Both the position numbers and the translations under genes were made by a program. Below are positions 52,259-62,474 of a stretch of 64,000 nt of DNA, in pieces. Source of the DNA: JABDMH01 sp965223165 (GTDB taxonomy: Bacteria > Bacteroidota > Bacteroidia > Chitinophagales > Saprospiraceae); assembly GCA_965223165.1 (NCBI GenBank), contig CBDCVQ010000020.1, positions 1,674,001 through 1,738,000 of the forward strand. The letters run 5' to 3'. Position 1 is the stretch's first letter; every line of letters begins with the position of its first letter. The notes beneath the pieces were generated by a model. It did not search any database and had not been told where the DNA came from. It saw nothing but the letters and a program-made list of their open reading frames with translations.

Positions 52259-54316
52259 TTATTGTTTCGTTTTTAGGAATCGATCGAAAAAAGAGGCCGA
52301 AGCCAGATAAGATTGCAACCAGGAATCGTAGCGATAGAATCCATGCACCTCATCAGGTAGCACAAGAATCTCGTAGTGGACATCAAGAGCATCTAATCGC
52401 CGAGCCAGATCTACCGTCTGTCCAAACATGACATTGCGATCATCGTCTCCATGGATCATGAGTACGGGCGATCTCCATTGATCGACATCGGCCACCGGTG
52501 ATGCACTAAATGCTTGCGACATTAGATCTTCGGTAATCCCCCAGAATCCACCCCGGCTAAAGTCGCGGCCGCGCCAGCTCCAATCATGCACCCCATGAAA
52601 GTCAACACCTGCCTTGAAGAGATCGGAGTCACGAGCCAGACCCTGTGCGGTGAGTAGGCCGCCATAGCTACCGCCCCAAAGCCCGATCCGCTCGGGATCG
52701 ACATACTCCAGCGTCTGTAGATATTGACCTGCCGCTTTGATGTCTTGGTACTCCGACGCCCCTCGTGGGCCCTGATCGCGTGCCCGCCGAAAATCCCGGC
52801 CGTATCCGATGCCGGCGCGGAAATTGACACTCAAGACGACATAACCACGGCTGGCCAAGTATTGATTCATGGCATAGGCAAAGGCATAGTACTGGCTGTA
52901 GTGATAGCCAAGCAACATTTGCCGGATCGGTCCACCATGCATGAAGAGGACACCGGGCTTTGGTGCTCCCGATTTGCTTTGAGTGAAGAGCTGGCAGTGG
53001 ACTTTTGTACCGTCTGGGGCGCTAATCACGACCTGCTCTGGCTTGACCAGGTGTTTTCCGGGATATTCGGGAGGCGGTGTTACGGGGAAGATCGAGCGGG
53101 TCTTGCCCCCGGACGAGAGAGCGATCCCCGTCGGATAGTCGTGACTGGCCTTGCGATAGAAAATGTGCTCTCCGGCAAAGACGGGGTCTGTCTCTATCTC
53201 ATCTCCATCGGTCACCTGACTTACTTCGTTGGTGGTCAGGTCATAGACGTATAGGTCGCGTCGATCGATGTCGCCGCAGTTGGTGCTAAAAATTAATGCA
53301 TCTCCGGATGCGTTCACGGCGCTGTGCTCGATCTCACATGCACCGTCCAGCAGCGCGATAGGGGCTGCTTCTACAGAGGGCTCCATCTGATAGATCTTCA
53401 TCCAGCCTTCGTGTTCGGAGTAGAAGACCAGTTTGCCCGAAGCGGTCCAGCGGAGCGGAGCGGCGTGGTAATATTGCGCAAAGCCGCCGTCATCGGCCGG
53501 GGACGACCAGATGGTCCTGGTCTCTGCCGAGCCGAGGTCGTGGATGAGGATGGAGAAAGGGTTTCCGCCGGTGATGTCACGCAGTTCGCCCTGGGCCTGC
53601 CCAGGTGTGCGGATAAAAGCAAGCGAGTGCCCGTCCGGGGACCATTGGGGCAGCGCATCCTGATAAACGGATGGTGCCACCCATCGTATGCGGTCCTCGC
53701 CAAATATGTAGGTCCCAATGAAGCTATGGTCTCCTCGATTACTGGTAAATGCGATTCGATCCGCGCTGGGGGCCAGAGCCAGGTCCGAGAAGGTGCCGCG
53801 CATGGTGACCAGCGTACGCTCCGGGTGGTCGGGCCTTTTTTGCAAAAGTTTGTGACCGGAGGCGACCAGCACGGACTGGCCATCCGGATGGATCACGTAG
53901 TTGCTGTAGGGACCGATCTCATCTACGGTGCCAAAGAGAAGGTGGGTGCGATACAATTTGCGGGCAGGATAGTCGACCAGGGAAGCCGGATTGGCGGTCT
54001 CCCCGGCCCGGTTGGGAGCACTGCCCTTGACGAAATAGAGATATTGTCCCTGATGATCAAATTGGAGGTTGCCCATGACCTGCCCATCGTCGGACCGGGA
54101 TGCATAGAGGAGGGTCGGATCCCAGCTTGGCTCACTAGCTTTATACAGAGATCGGATTCCCTTCTCCTGTACTTGCCAGGCAATTTGGTGGCCATCGGGC
54201 GAAGCGACCAGGTTGGTACAATAGGGAGCGCCAAGGATTTCATCTAACGAGTAAGACTGGGCGGATAGCCATTGCGCGGTACACAGTAGAGACAGATAGA
54301 GGAAGCATCGAGTCAT
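52259..54316 (-). CDS. Prolyl-oligopeptidase-family (S9) serine peptidase
   Basis: 685 residues. Signal peptide (MTRCFLYLSLLCTAQWLSAQ), a seven-bladed-propeller-like part (about 40-400) and an alpha/beta-hydrolase domain (about 420-680). Catalytic triad: serine in GLWGGSYGGLL, aspartate in MIHGDDDRNVMFG, histidine in LPDEVHGFYRYD. A periplasmic peptidase acting on short peptides is likely; DPP-IV-like or acyl-peptidase specificity cannot be told. Confidence 0.93.
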   Translation of the reverse strand: MTRCFLYLSLLCTAQWLSAQSYSLDEILGAPYCTNLVASPDGHQIAWQVQEKGIRSLYKASEPSWDPTLLYASRSDDGQVMGNLQFDHQGQYLYFVKGSAPNRAGETANPASLVDYPARKLYRTHLLFGTVDEIGPYSNYVIHPDGQSVLVASGHKLLQKRPDHPERTLVTMRGTFSDLALAPSADRIAFTSNRGDHSFIGTYIFGEDRIRWVAPSVYQDALPQWSPDGHSLAFIRTPGQAQGELRDITGGNPFSILIHDLGSAETRTIWSSPADDGGFAQYYHAAPLRWTASGKLVFYSEHEGWMKIYQMEPSVEAAPIALLDGACEIEHSAVNASGDALIFSTNCGDIDRRDLYVYDLTTNEVSQVTDGDEIETDPVFAGEHIFYRKASHDYPTGIALSSGGKTRSIFPVTPPPEYPGKHLVKPEQVVISAPDGTKVHCQLFTQSKSGAPKPGVLFMHGGPIRQMLLGYHYSQYYAFAYAMNQYLASRGYVVLSVNFRAGIGYGRDFRRARDQGPRGASEYQDIKAAGQYLQTLEYVDPERIGLWGGSYGGLLTAQGLARDSDLFKAGVDFHGVHDWSWRGRDFSRGGFWGITEDLMSQAFSASPVADVDQWRSPVLMIHGDDDRNVMFGQTVDLARRLDALDVHYEILVLPDEVHGFYRYDSWLQSYLASASFFDRFLKTKQ

Positions 54317-54430
54317 GGTAGGATCGCTTTATTCAGATAGCAAAATAGGAACTTCGATCTAGTTGCAGCGGGATAGAGACGGAAGATGGACTTTACTTAA
54401 GAGACTCTGTAATTAAAAATGTGCGCCACT

Positions 54431-54462
54431 ATTGCACTATCAAATCCATATAGTTAAATTTG
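54431..54462 (+). promoter_or_regulatory. Promoter of the fic gene
   Basis: ATTG (54431-54434), 20 bases, TAAATTTG (54455-54462), a near match to TTTG-N19-TAnnTTTG, 27 bases before the start. Confidence 0.55.
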
Positions 54463-54489
54463 ATCGATTATTCTTTAATATAGAATTCC

Positions 54490-55630
54490 TTGATTAAATT
54501 ATCCACATACCATGCTGGCACCTGGGTGTCACAGGGAGGATACAAAGCTTTCCTTCCCACGCAGATCAATGATCAATGGCTGATGGATGACCCTGAGCTT
54601 GATCAGTTGGTATCAGAGGCGCATGTCCATTTGGGTCAGTTGAAGACCTATGCCCATCTGTTGCCTGCGGTAGACTACTTCATCCACATGCATAAGGCCA
54701 AGGAGGCTACCACATCAAGTATGATCGAAGGTACGCAGACCCAGGTGGTGGAGACCTTTCTCACCGAAAAGGGGGTCGATCCCGAACGAAGGGATGATTG
54801 GCATGAAGTGCAGAACTACATCGCCGCCATGAACTATGCCATGGAAGCTACTGCAAGGATTGCCCCTCTCCAGCCGATTGATCCGCGGCACGCACAAGGT
54901 ATTGATGCGCGGGGTACGGGGGAAGAATAAGAAACCCGGATCCTTTCGCACGAGCCAAAATTGGATCGGTGGCGCAAGCCTGCGAGATGCACTATTTGTT
55001 CCACCGCCGTCCCATGCCATTTCGGATCTGATCAGTGACCTGGAGAAGTTTTTGCACAATCAGGACATCTACCTCCCCGCGCTGGTCAGAATTGGCATTG
55101 CCCACTATCAGTTTGAGACGATCCACCCCTTTTTGGACGGCAATGGCCGGATCGGGCGGCTTATGATCACCTTGTACCTGGTCAACCAGGGACTGCTGCC
55201 CCAGCCGGCCCTCTACCTTTCCGACTTTTTCGAGCGAAACCGGCTGTTGTATTATGACAATCTACAGCGGGTGCGCGTCGATCATCGATTGCATCAATGG
55301 TTACGTTTTTTTATGGTCGGCGTGATTGAGACCAGCCAGTCTTCCATCAAGACCTTTGATGATGTGCTGGCCCTTCAATCGGATTTGGATGTCAAGATCG
55401 CCTCCTTGAAGGGCAAAGCCACCAATGCCAGAAAACTCTTGCACTACCTCTTTCGTATGCCCGTGGTGCGGACACGAGACGTGCAAGCCAACCTTGGCGT
55501 GACCGCACCGACCGCACACACGTTGATCGGCGATTTTGTGCGACTGAATATCCTGGAGGAGCAGACCGGCTACCAGCGCAATCGGATCTTTCACTTCACG
55601 CCTTATCTGCGCATTTTTGGGGCTGCGTAA
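54490..55630 (+). pseudogene. Fic-family protein, interrupted by a frameshift
   Basis: The first frame (54490-54930, TTG start) gives the Fic N-terminal region: AGTWVSQGGYKAF, EATTSSMIEGTQTQ, VQNYIAAMNYAMEA. It then goes out of register. The second frame (in use from about 54855 to 55630) continues with LPLSSRLIRGTHKVLMRGVRG, PGSFRTSQNWIGG, the HPFLDGNGRIGRL motif and a C-terminal winged-helix. Joined, they make a normal Fic protein of about 380 residues. The active motif and the inhibitory-type SSMIEG (S/TxxxE) helix are intact. The break is a one-base gain (or two-base loss) near 54845-54870, without a slippery sequence. Decay or a sequencing error both fit. Confidence 0.82.
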
Positions 55631-55642
55631 GTGGAGACACGC

Positions 55643-55809
55643 CCCTGTCTACTAGCGGGTCCTGAGCCCTTACGCACTCAGCAGAGCTTATCTTCCTAAA
55701 TAAATCACGAGCCAGCTCCGGCGGATAGACAGGGTCGAGACATTGTGCCAAACAAAGAGACATATCGGCCATGCTCCATGGCCGAGAGGGTCAAAATTTG
55801 CCCTGTCTA
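55643..55809 (+). promoter_or_regulatory. Three CCCTGTCTA sites upstream of the hybrid sensor
   Basis: CCCTGTCTA at 55643-55651 and 55801-55809, and its reverse complement TAGACAGGG at 55726-55734. A perfect hairpin (CGGCCATG/CATGGCCG, 3-base loop, 55766-55784) lies between the last two. This gap has no gene. The repeats could be operators; the count is small. Confidence 0.4.
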
Positions 55810-55869
55810 AGTATCGGATGTAGTCTAGGCATGCTAACTTGAGTGGTCACAAAAGTTCGTACGCCCCAT

Positions 55870-58800
55870 ATGATGTTCTTCAGATTTCATCTGACCACTA
55901 TCGTCGTAAGATCTAATCTCCAGGTAAGGAGAACGATTCAGACCACCTTACTCCTGCTGGCTTCCCTAGGGGCAAGTTCTCAGACGATCGTCACGATTAA
56001 TGACCTCAGAATGAGACACTTTCAGCTCAAGGATGGACTACCCACCCAAGCAGCCGAAAGAATCATGCAGGATCGTCTTGGCCATATCTGGATCGGCACG
56101 TATGATGGGCTGCTCCGCTATGATGGCTATCAATTTAGATTGGTCATGGGGGGTAAAATTGGTGCCCTCATGGAGGACGACCAGGGGTATATCTGGGTGG
56201 GCACTGAGCAAGACCTGATCAGGTACGATCCGCGGACCCAAAGACAGCAGTCCTTTTATTACCAGGAGAGATCCACACAGCCAGAGAACCGATACGATAT
56301 CATCTCGCTGGTGCAAGATAAGACGGGAGCAATCTGTGTAGGCACGGCTTTCAATTGCCTTGTCCGGCTGCTGCCAGCGGGTCCTGACTCATTTACAGTA
56401 CATCGCTATCCGTGTACATATGATCCCAATCTACGCGTACCTGACCGTCTTTCAGATACGTTGCCGGGCAACTGGGTCTGGTCACAGATCACTGCCGAAA
56501 ACGGCAGCACTTGGCTAGGGACGGGAGCAAGCCTCACCGAATTGGTCATTCCTGACACGAGCAAGCCTCAACTGGTGAAGTTTCGCTATGTTTTGCCGCC
56601 ATTTGAGCCTTATAAACCGCCCGACTACTTTGGGCCATCAGACATCTCCAAGGCAAGTAATGGAAACCTCTGGGTGGTGGCGCGACATCACCAAGAAAAT
56701 GGGCCTAAGAATATGGGGGTCATCCTGCAGCTAGATCCTGAGACACGTACCTTCACCGAATATACTAACACCCAGGATAGCCTCCTGTACTACCGATACT
56801 TACATCAGGACCGGGACGGTAATCTTTGGAACGGTCCCGCTGACCACGGATTACAGTTCATCAGAAAGAATGACATCCTGACCATCGATGCTAATCACAA
56901 GCACATCAGTAAGTTTAAGCGCTACCCATTTGCTCAGCATGGAGATGTCACCATAGGGGGCAACAATATTCAAGGGTTTCTCGAAGATCGTGATGGGACC
57001 CTGTGGGTGCTGAGCAACTACATGGGTATCTACCAGATACCGCGCACGATCAACCAATTTCGTCACCATGAGCTGCCGGTGTACCGCCGCAACGGAAACA
57101 ACGCCGTGTCTACCGTGCTTTGGGAAGGCAGCAAATCGATTTGGATTGCCACCTGGAGAAACGGGCTAATGCGATACGACAAGGAGAAAGGTGACTATCA
57201 GCATTACTTTGATGCTAGCCCGGGAGGACATCCAAGACATGTCACAGATCTTTACCGGGATTCCAGGGGAGATCTATGGGCCTGCACCGAGTTTGGTGCC
57301 TTGCACCGATACGAGAAGGATGAGGATCACTTTCGGCAGCAGCACCTGCCACTCCGCACAGGCGAGCCTGATACCTCGCCTCCCGATGCATCTGATTTTC
57401 TCACTGGCATAAGTGAAGACGATCAGGGCAACTTCTGGATCGCATCCAACGGTCTGGGTCTGGTCAAATATCACTTGGCCAGTGGTCGCTCTGAGCAATT
57501 CCTACCTGATGAGCGGAAGGATCATTGGATCCTGGATAATTCTGTGATGTGCACTGAGATCGACAAGCAAGGCAGGATTTGGGTTGGCTCACCTTACTGG
57601 GGCCTCTACTGTGTACAATGGGACGACGATTTGGGAGACTATCACTTCAGTCGCATGCTTACTGATTTTCCGTTTCTCAACGATTTGCAGATTGGCAGGA
57701 GTGGTCACCTCTGGATTGGTACCTTGTCGCACGGACTTTTGCTATTTGATCCCGACGGCCACCATCTGATTCGACAATTCAGCACACAGGATGCTTCCCT
57801 GCCCATTGACAACATCTGGGACATCGCTGAGGACCCTGATGGCTTACTGTGGTTGACTTCTCCCACTGGCATCGTTCGCTTTGATACCCACACATTTTCA
57901 TGGCAGTATTTTGGGCCGAGCTACGGCTTTCAAATGTCACAACGGCTGGCGGGGCGATCTGACTTTAATGAGGATCATCAGCTTGTGTTTGCGGGCGAGG
58001 GAGGCATCTACACCGCTGATCCGCGGCAACTGTCCCAGCAGTGGCAAGCTCCCCCGACTGTGCTTACGGATCTTTGGATCAACAATCAGCTGCAAGGGGC
58101 CAATGCCGATTCAGCTAGCCACATCGATACAAGTGTGACCTATCTTACGGACCTTGACCTTAGGCACGATCAAAACAACCTTGCACTTAGCTACGCCGGA
58201 CTAAACTTTGACTCACCTGATGCTGTCACCTATTCGTATCTCTTGCAAAACTATCATGATGATTGGCAGCATGTAGGAAGCGAAAGAACCCTGCGTTTGA
58301 CCGGCCTCCGTCCCGGGAGATATCTCCTGAGAGTGCGCAGCTGGATGGGCCAGGCTCATTCGGAACGTCAACTGATGATTCGGATTAGGGCTCCCTGGTG
58401 GTGGAATGGGTGGTCAAAACTGGCGTATGCCACGGCATTGTTCTTTGTCGTTTTGGCTTTTGCAAGGGTACGCACCCGCCTGCGAAAAGAACGTCTGGAC
58501 AAGGAGAAAATGAAAGAGCTCAACACACTGCGCTCTAAGTTTTTTGCCAATATTTCCCACGAATTTCGTACACCGCTGACCCTGATCAAAGGACCGATCG
58601 CAGATCGACTGGCGGTGGAAGAGGATCCCATGGAGCGGGATAGACTGCAGGCCATGGATATCCAAGCCGACCGCATGTTGAAGCTTATCAACGAACTCCT
58701 GGACCTCTCTAGGCTAGACGTAGGTAAGTTTGAGATTTTACCTCGTCCGGGTGACCTGACACAATTTCTTGCCGTCCAGGGGGCGGCATTTCAGTCACTG

Positions 58801-60054
58801 GCCAGGCACCTTGGCGTCGAGCTAACCTTGCTGTTGCCCCAAGAAAAAATCATAGTGTTATTTGACCCCGACAGCCTTGAAAAGATCGTGACCAATCTAC
58901 TGTCTAACGCCATTAAATTTTCGCCACAAGGCGGTGAAATCCAACTGCGAGCCAAGTACGATCGACAGTCCGAGGAGCTAACGTTGCAGGTCAACAACAA
59001 GGGATCGCTCATTCCTGATACTGAGCTGGCGTATATCTTCGACGAGTTCTACCAGGCGTCCAATGCGCATCGGCAGGGGAGTGGCGTAGGATTGTCGCTC
59101 ACAAAGCAACTTGTCAGCCTGATGGGTGGGACCATCCATGCAAGCAGTGAGGTAGAGGAAGGCACTACATTCCGATTGATGCTGCCACTAGGGCTAACCG
59201 ATGATCCTCCTGTGATCTGGGATACGCCTGGATTATTGCCCCTGCCAGGTACCGACAGATCGTCAGACGAACCAAGATCCGCGGAGCGAGTGGAGAAACC
59301 GCAGATCCTTTTGGTGGAGGACAGCCCGGAAGTACGCGCCTACCTGCGGAGTATCTTGGAGACCAGCTATGTCGTTTGGGAGGCCCATGATGGCAATCAT
59401 GGACTGAAACAGGCATTTGCACACCTCCCCGACCTCATTATCTCTGATGTCATGATGCCCGACATGGATGGGGTGGAGTTTTGCAGGCAGTTGAAGCGGG
59501 ACCCACTGACAGAGCACATTCCTACCATACTCTTGACAGCCAAGGCAGATCTCGAGAGCCGTCTCGAAGGTCTGGAGAGCGGCGCTGAAGATTACCTTGC
59601 AAAGCCATTCAACCGTCAGGAGTTGTTGCTCCGGGTCCGAAATCTGCTTGCCTTACGAGATAAACTGAAGGAGCGATGGCGTGTACACCTGTCGCTGAAT
59701 GACGATACCCTCGCGATCAAGTCAGCCGATGAGCGATTTCTGAGAAAGGCATTGGATACCGTACAGGCTCGGCTGTCTGATCCCACCTTTGACACCGCTT
59801 CATTTGCCCAAGCTATGAACCTCAGTAGGTCCCACCTACATCGTAAACTGACTTCCATTGCAGGACAAACGCCCACGGAGTTTGTACGCAATTTGCGGTT
59901 GCAGCAAGCTGCCGTACTTCTACAAGCCAAGCATGACAACGTCTCGCAGATCGCCTTTGCCGTCGGCTTTAACAATCTATCCTATTTCACTCGATGTTTT
60001 CGAGAAAAGTATGGAATCGTCCCCTCGGCGTACGCCGCAATTGCTGATACATGA
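55870..60054 (+). CDS. Hybrid two-component system protein (HTCS)
   Basis: 1394 residues from ATG 55870; a GTG 27 bases earlier is open too. N-terminal signal, two-component-regulator propeller repeats (about 45-700; GLPTQAAERIMQDRLGHIWIGTYDGL and many WIGT/WVGT units), a Y_Y_Y-like Ig domain (about 775-850), one membrane helix (about 858-875), HisKA with FFANISHEFRTPL (H897), HATPase (NLLSNAIKFSP, GSGVGLSLTKQLV), receiver domain with LIISDVMMPDMDG (D1193) and an AraC helix-turn-helix at the C-terminus. HTCS proteins sense periplasmic glycans and switch on polysaccharide loci. No SusCD pair or carbohydrate enzyme is adjacent, so the target is unclear. Confidence 0.93.
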   Translation: MMFFRFHLTTIVVRSNLQVRRTIQTTLLLLASLGASSQTIVTINDLRMRHFQLKDGLPTQAAERIMQDRLGHIWIGTYDGLLRYDGYQFRLVMGGKIGALMEDDQGYIWVGTEQDLIRYDPRTQRQQSFYYQERSTQPENRYDIISLVQDKTGAICVGTAFNCLVRLLPAGPDSFTVHRYPCTYDPNLRVPDRLSDTLPGNWVWSQITAENGSTWLGTGASLTELVIPDTSKPQLVKFRYVLPPFEPYKPPDYFGPSDISKASNGNLWVVARHHQENGPKNMGVILQLDPETRTFTEYTNTQDSLLYYRYLHQDRDGNLWNGPADHGLQFIRKNDILTIDANHKHISKFKRYPFAQHGDVTIGGNNIQGFLEDRDGTLWVLSNYMGIYQIPRTINQFRHHELPVYRRNGNNAVSTVLWEGSKSIWIATWRNGLMRYDKEKGDYQHYFDASPGGHPRHVTDLYRDSRGDLWACTEFGALHRYEKDEDHFRQQHLPLRTGEPDTSPPDASDFLTGISEDDQGNFWIASNGLGLVKYHLASGRSEQFLPDERKDHWILDNSVMCTEIDKQGRIWVGSPYWGLYCVQWDDDLGDYHFSRMLTDFPFLNDLQIGRSGHLWIGTLSHGLLLFDPDGHHLIRQFSTQDASLPIDNIWDIAEDPDGLLWLTSPTGIVRFDTHTFSWQYFGPSYGFQMSQRLAGRSDFNEDHQLVFAGEGGIYTADPRQLSQQWQAPPTVLTDLWINNQLQGANADSASHIDTSVTYLTDLDLRHDQNNLALSYAGLNFDSPDAVTYSYLLQNYHDDWQHVGSERTLRLTGLRPGRYLLRVRSWMGQAHSERQLMIRIRAPWWWNGWSKLAYATALFFVVLAFARVRTRLRKERLDKEKMKELNTLRSKFFANISHEFRTPLTLIKGPIADRLAVEEDPMERDRLQAMDIQADRMLKLINELLDLSRLDVGKFEILPRPGDLTQFLAVQGAAFQSLARHLGVELTLLLPQEKIIVLFDPDSLEKIVTNLLSNAIKFSPQGGEIQLRAKYDRQSEELTLQVNNKGSLIPDTELAYIFDEFYQASNAHRQGSGVGLSLTKQLVSLMGGTIHASSEVEEGTTFRLMLPLGLTDDPPVIWDTPGLLPLPGTDRSSDEPRSAERVEKPQILLVEDSPEVRAYLRSILETSYVVWEAHDGNHGLKQAFAHLPDLIISDVMMPDMDGVEFCRQLKRDPLTEHIPTILLTAKADLESRLEGLESGAEDYLAKPFNRQELLLRVRNLLALRDKLKERWRVHLSLNDDTLAIKSADERFLRKALDTVQARLSDPTFDTASFAQAMNLSRSHLHRKLTSIAGQTPTEFVRNLRLQQAAVLLQAKHDNVSQIAFAVGFNNLSYFTRCFREKYGIVPSAYAAIADT

Positions 60055-60066
60055 TCTTCTTAATCC

Positions 60067-61296
60067 TCACTGCGCAAAGGGATCAGACCACCGTTCATCT
60101 GTATAGACGTTTTTGCCCGATAATGTTTTTAGAAAGGCGATGAGGTCATCTGACTCGCTCTTTGTCATGTTTAGGTTGACCCGCGGGGTGCCTGCCATCT
60201 TAAATAGGTCATCAATTCTGGGGTTTGACTCGCTCACCTCAATGAGGGAGACCCTATTGATGAGTTGACTAAAGGTGCTGACCGAGCCGTCGTGCATTAG
60301 TGGTCCATTGAGCTCTCCTTGTGGATTTGCGAGGTCACGTAAGGTGGGTGCCCGCGTATTGTCTAGATCTATTTCGCCAGGCTTGTTGGCGACGCTGATC
60401 ACCCCGTTATTGCCGGATCCCGGGTTGATGTCAAAGGTGGGTGGACGATGACAATTGAAGCAACCGACACCACGCCCGATCCGGACACCTCCGCTGATAT
60501 TGGGATCTGCGGAAAAGAGCTGTAGCCCTCTCATTTCTGAGTCCGTAAAGTTGGCAAAGTCCTGGTCGTACCCCTCATCATATTTTGAATCAAAAGACTG
60601 TATGCTGCGGACAAATTGGGCCAGCGCGATTTGCATTCTGCTCTCCGTTATTTTGGGATCACCGTACACCATGGTAAACAACTCCGTGTAGTAGTCTATG
60701 GCTTCCAGCTTTGCGATTAGGTCCTGAAGATCGGGCCGGCCACTTTCGCCGCTAAATCCCAGTTCGTGATGATCTTGAATGGGCATAGTCGTCTGCTCCT
60801 CCAGCGTGGGTGCACGCTCATCCCAGAAAAACTTCTTTTCCTCGCCAAAACGGGCATTGATCAGCCGCATGGAGTGGCGTTCGGTCACTCCGCCTTGTAC
60901 TCCACGGCTGACTAGCGCCGTATCGCTAAAAGCAAACTGCTGCTGGTGGCAGCTGGCACAGGAAATGGTGTTGTCAATCGACAGATGCTTGTCATAGAAG
61001 AGGACACGGCCAAGGGTTGCACCCTGGTCCGTGATCGGGTTTTCCCGACCATTATCTCGCGTGATATACGAGGGCACCGGCTGATTAGCATAGTTGGGGA
61101 GGTGATCAGGATCGATTTTGCCGGCAAAGGTGGCTCGAATAGCGTTGCCTTCGATCTGTGTGGGCATCGGCTTTTCGATCTCTTCTTCGCAATCAGCGCC
61201 CTCGCAATCCTTTGAACAGCCATGCAGACTGAAAGCAACGGGGAGGGTACAAAGCAATGTCCAATAGAACACTTTATGGGGGTGTCGCCAGGTCAT
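60067..61296 (-). CDS. Di-heme cytochrome c peroxidase (CCP/MauG family)
   Basis: 409 residues. Lipoprotein signal with a cysteine in SLHGCSKD. Two heme sites: TISCASCHQQQF and VGCFNCHRPP, with LGRVLFYDKHLS before the first and LRDLANPQGELNGPLMHDGS after the second. Family enzymes reduce peroxide in the periplasm or oxidise protein residues (MauG). The 12-base gap to the convergent hybrid sensor holds no signal. Upstream, 61297-61540 has no gene or motif that I can find. Confidence 0.92.
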   Translation of the reverse strand: MTWRHPHKVFYWTLLCTLPVAFSLHGCSKDCEGADCEEEIEKPMPTQIEGNAIRATFAGKIDPDHLPNYANQPVPSYITRDNGRENPITDQGATLGRVLFYDKHLSIDNTISCASCHQQQFAFSDTALVSRGVQGGVTERHSMRLINARFGEEKKFFWDERAPTLEEQTTMPIQDHHELGFSGESGRPDLQDLIAKLEAIDYYTELFTMVYGDPKITESRMQIALAQFVRSIQSFDSKYDEGYDQDFANFTDSEMRGLQLFSADPNISGGVRIGRGVGCFNCHRPPTFDINPGSGNNGVISVANKPGEIDLDNTRAPTLRDLANPQGELNGPLMHDGSVSTFSQLINRVSLIEVSESNPRIDDLFKMAGTPRVNLNMTKSESDDLIAFLKTLSGKNVYTDERWSDPFAQ

Positions 61297-61540
61297 TTTA
61301 GATGTATGGTTTTGATGTTCTTCAATACTAGAGAAGGTCTCGGCCCCTGGCTATACCAAATGTCCCTGATCTTAGCAGATATGTCGTGTAGGCAGGCAAG
61401 ACGGTTCTTTCGACTAGATGCTAGAGACGATCAATAGACAGAAGACCAAGCATGGATGCTTGGGATACCCTGGAATGAGGCGTGTTTCCACTTACACCTT
61501 TGCCGGGGAAATGGGCATAAAAAGGGGCAAAATTTCCGTT

Positions 61541-61626
61541 TTGCCTATGCAATCGAACAAAATCGAGCCAAAATTGCCTATGCATTCTGACAAGTTTGGA
61601 GATAAATTGCCTATGCAATCGAACAA
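61541..61626. repeat. 33-bp tandem repeat, three copies
   Basis: TTGCCTATGCAATCGAACAA at 61541, then 61574 (TTGCCTATGCATTCTGACAA) and 61607: exact 33-base spacing. It is readable on both strands as an 11-residue repeat (LPMQSNK, LPMHSDK), but no gene around it is convincing. It abuts the ATPase remnant. Confidence 0.75.
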
Positions 61627-62240
61627 AAATTCGAATCAAATTAAATGGGTTTGGAGCATCCAGTTTTCGGACCCGGGAAGTTAAAGAAGCAATGGCTGCC
61701 TTGACCAAGGCACGACTCCTTCAGCTTATCTATCCTACTACACAGACCAGTCCTCCGATCGTGCCTGATTTCAAAAAAAGGCCACGATTGCATTTTCTGG
61801 ATATTGGGTTGATCAATCATCAGCTAGGCCTGCACCAGGAACTACTCAGAATCCAGGACCTGCACCAGATTTCAAGGGGCAAATTATTGCGGCAACTTGT
61901 CAATCAGGAGATATTTGCCCAGACGCATCTGCCGGACCATCAGCATGCCTTCTGGGTCCGTGAAGAAAGAGGAACGTCTTCTGAAGTGGCTATCCTCATT
62001 GCTCACCAAAACATGTTGATCCCCATCGAGGTCAAGTCCGGAGCAAGTGGTACCCTCCGCTCACTGCATGAATTCATGGATCGATGCCATCATTACTATG
62101 CAGTGAGAATATATAGAGGTAAACTTCGAATTGACGAGCTGACAACCAGAAAGGGAAAGAGGTATAAACTTCTCAATCTTCCCTATTTTCTCAGCGGATG
62201 GATTAGACCGTATCTCGACTGGTTTATCAGTACCAAATGA
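61596..62240 (+). pseudogene. C-terminal remnant of an AAA ATPase (DUF4143 family)
   Basis: 214 residues, of which about 25-214 match the C-terminal DUF4143 half of AAA_14-type ATPases: VKEAMAALTKARLLQLIYPTT, LHFLDIGLINHQLG, ISRGKLLRQLVNQEIF, LIPIEVKSGASGTLRSLHEFM. The ATPase half (Walker A and B, about 200 residues) is absent; the frame upstream runs into a tandem repeat. A further repeat array follows. Full-length family members have about 380-480 residues, so this is a decayed copy. The ATG at 61596 lies in the repeat and is not credible as a native start. Confidence 0.75.
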
Positions 62241-62262
62241 GTACTTCCGTTTAGCTCGTTCA

Positions 62263-62376
62263 CCTTTACTTTTTTGCAAATCAGTGAGGTTTTGGCCTTT
62301 ACTTTTTCGCAATCAAGAGACCGTTTACCTTTACTTTCTTGCATTTATACCTTATTTTCGCCCTTACTTTCTTGCA
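62263..62376. repeat. Second 33-bp-period repeat, four copies
   Basis: CCTTTACTTT(T/C)TTGCA-like units start at 62263, 62296, 62328 and 62361 (steps of 33, 32, 33). The sequence differs from the repeat on the other side of the ATPase remnant. The gap 62241-62474 is otherwise AT-rich and without a gene. Confidence 0.7.
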
Positions 62377-62474
62377 TACGGAGTTTTGTACATCAAAAGA
62401 AAAATAGATGCATTTCTAGAGAAGTGGTCCCTATCTGAACAGCGTAAACCCTTGCTGGTCAGGGGCGCACTAGT

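Noticed and set aside
61418..61684. 88-codon frame containing the LPMQSNK repeats
   Set aside because: Both strands are open through the repeat; no signal, no conserved start. More likely a by-product of the tandem repeat.
61541..62376. CRISPR array
   Set aside because: Units are a continuous tandem with a 33-bp period and no distinct unique spacers; no cas gene is near.
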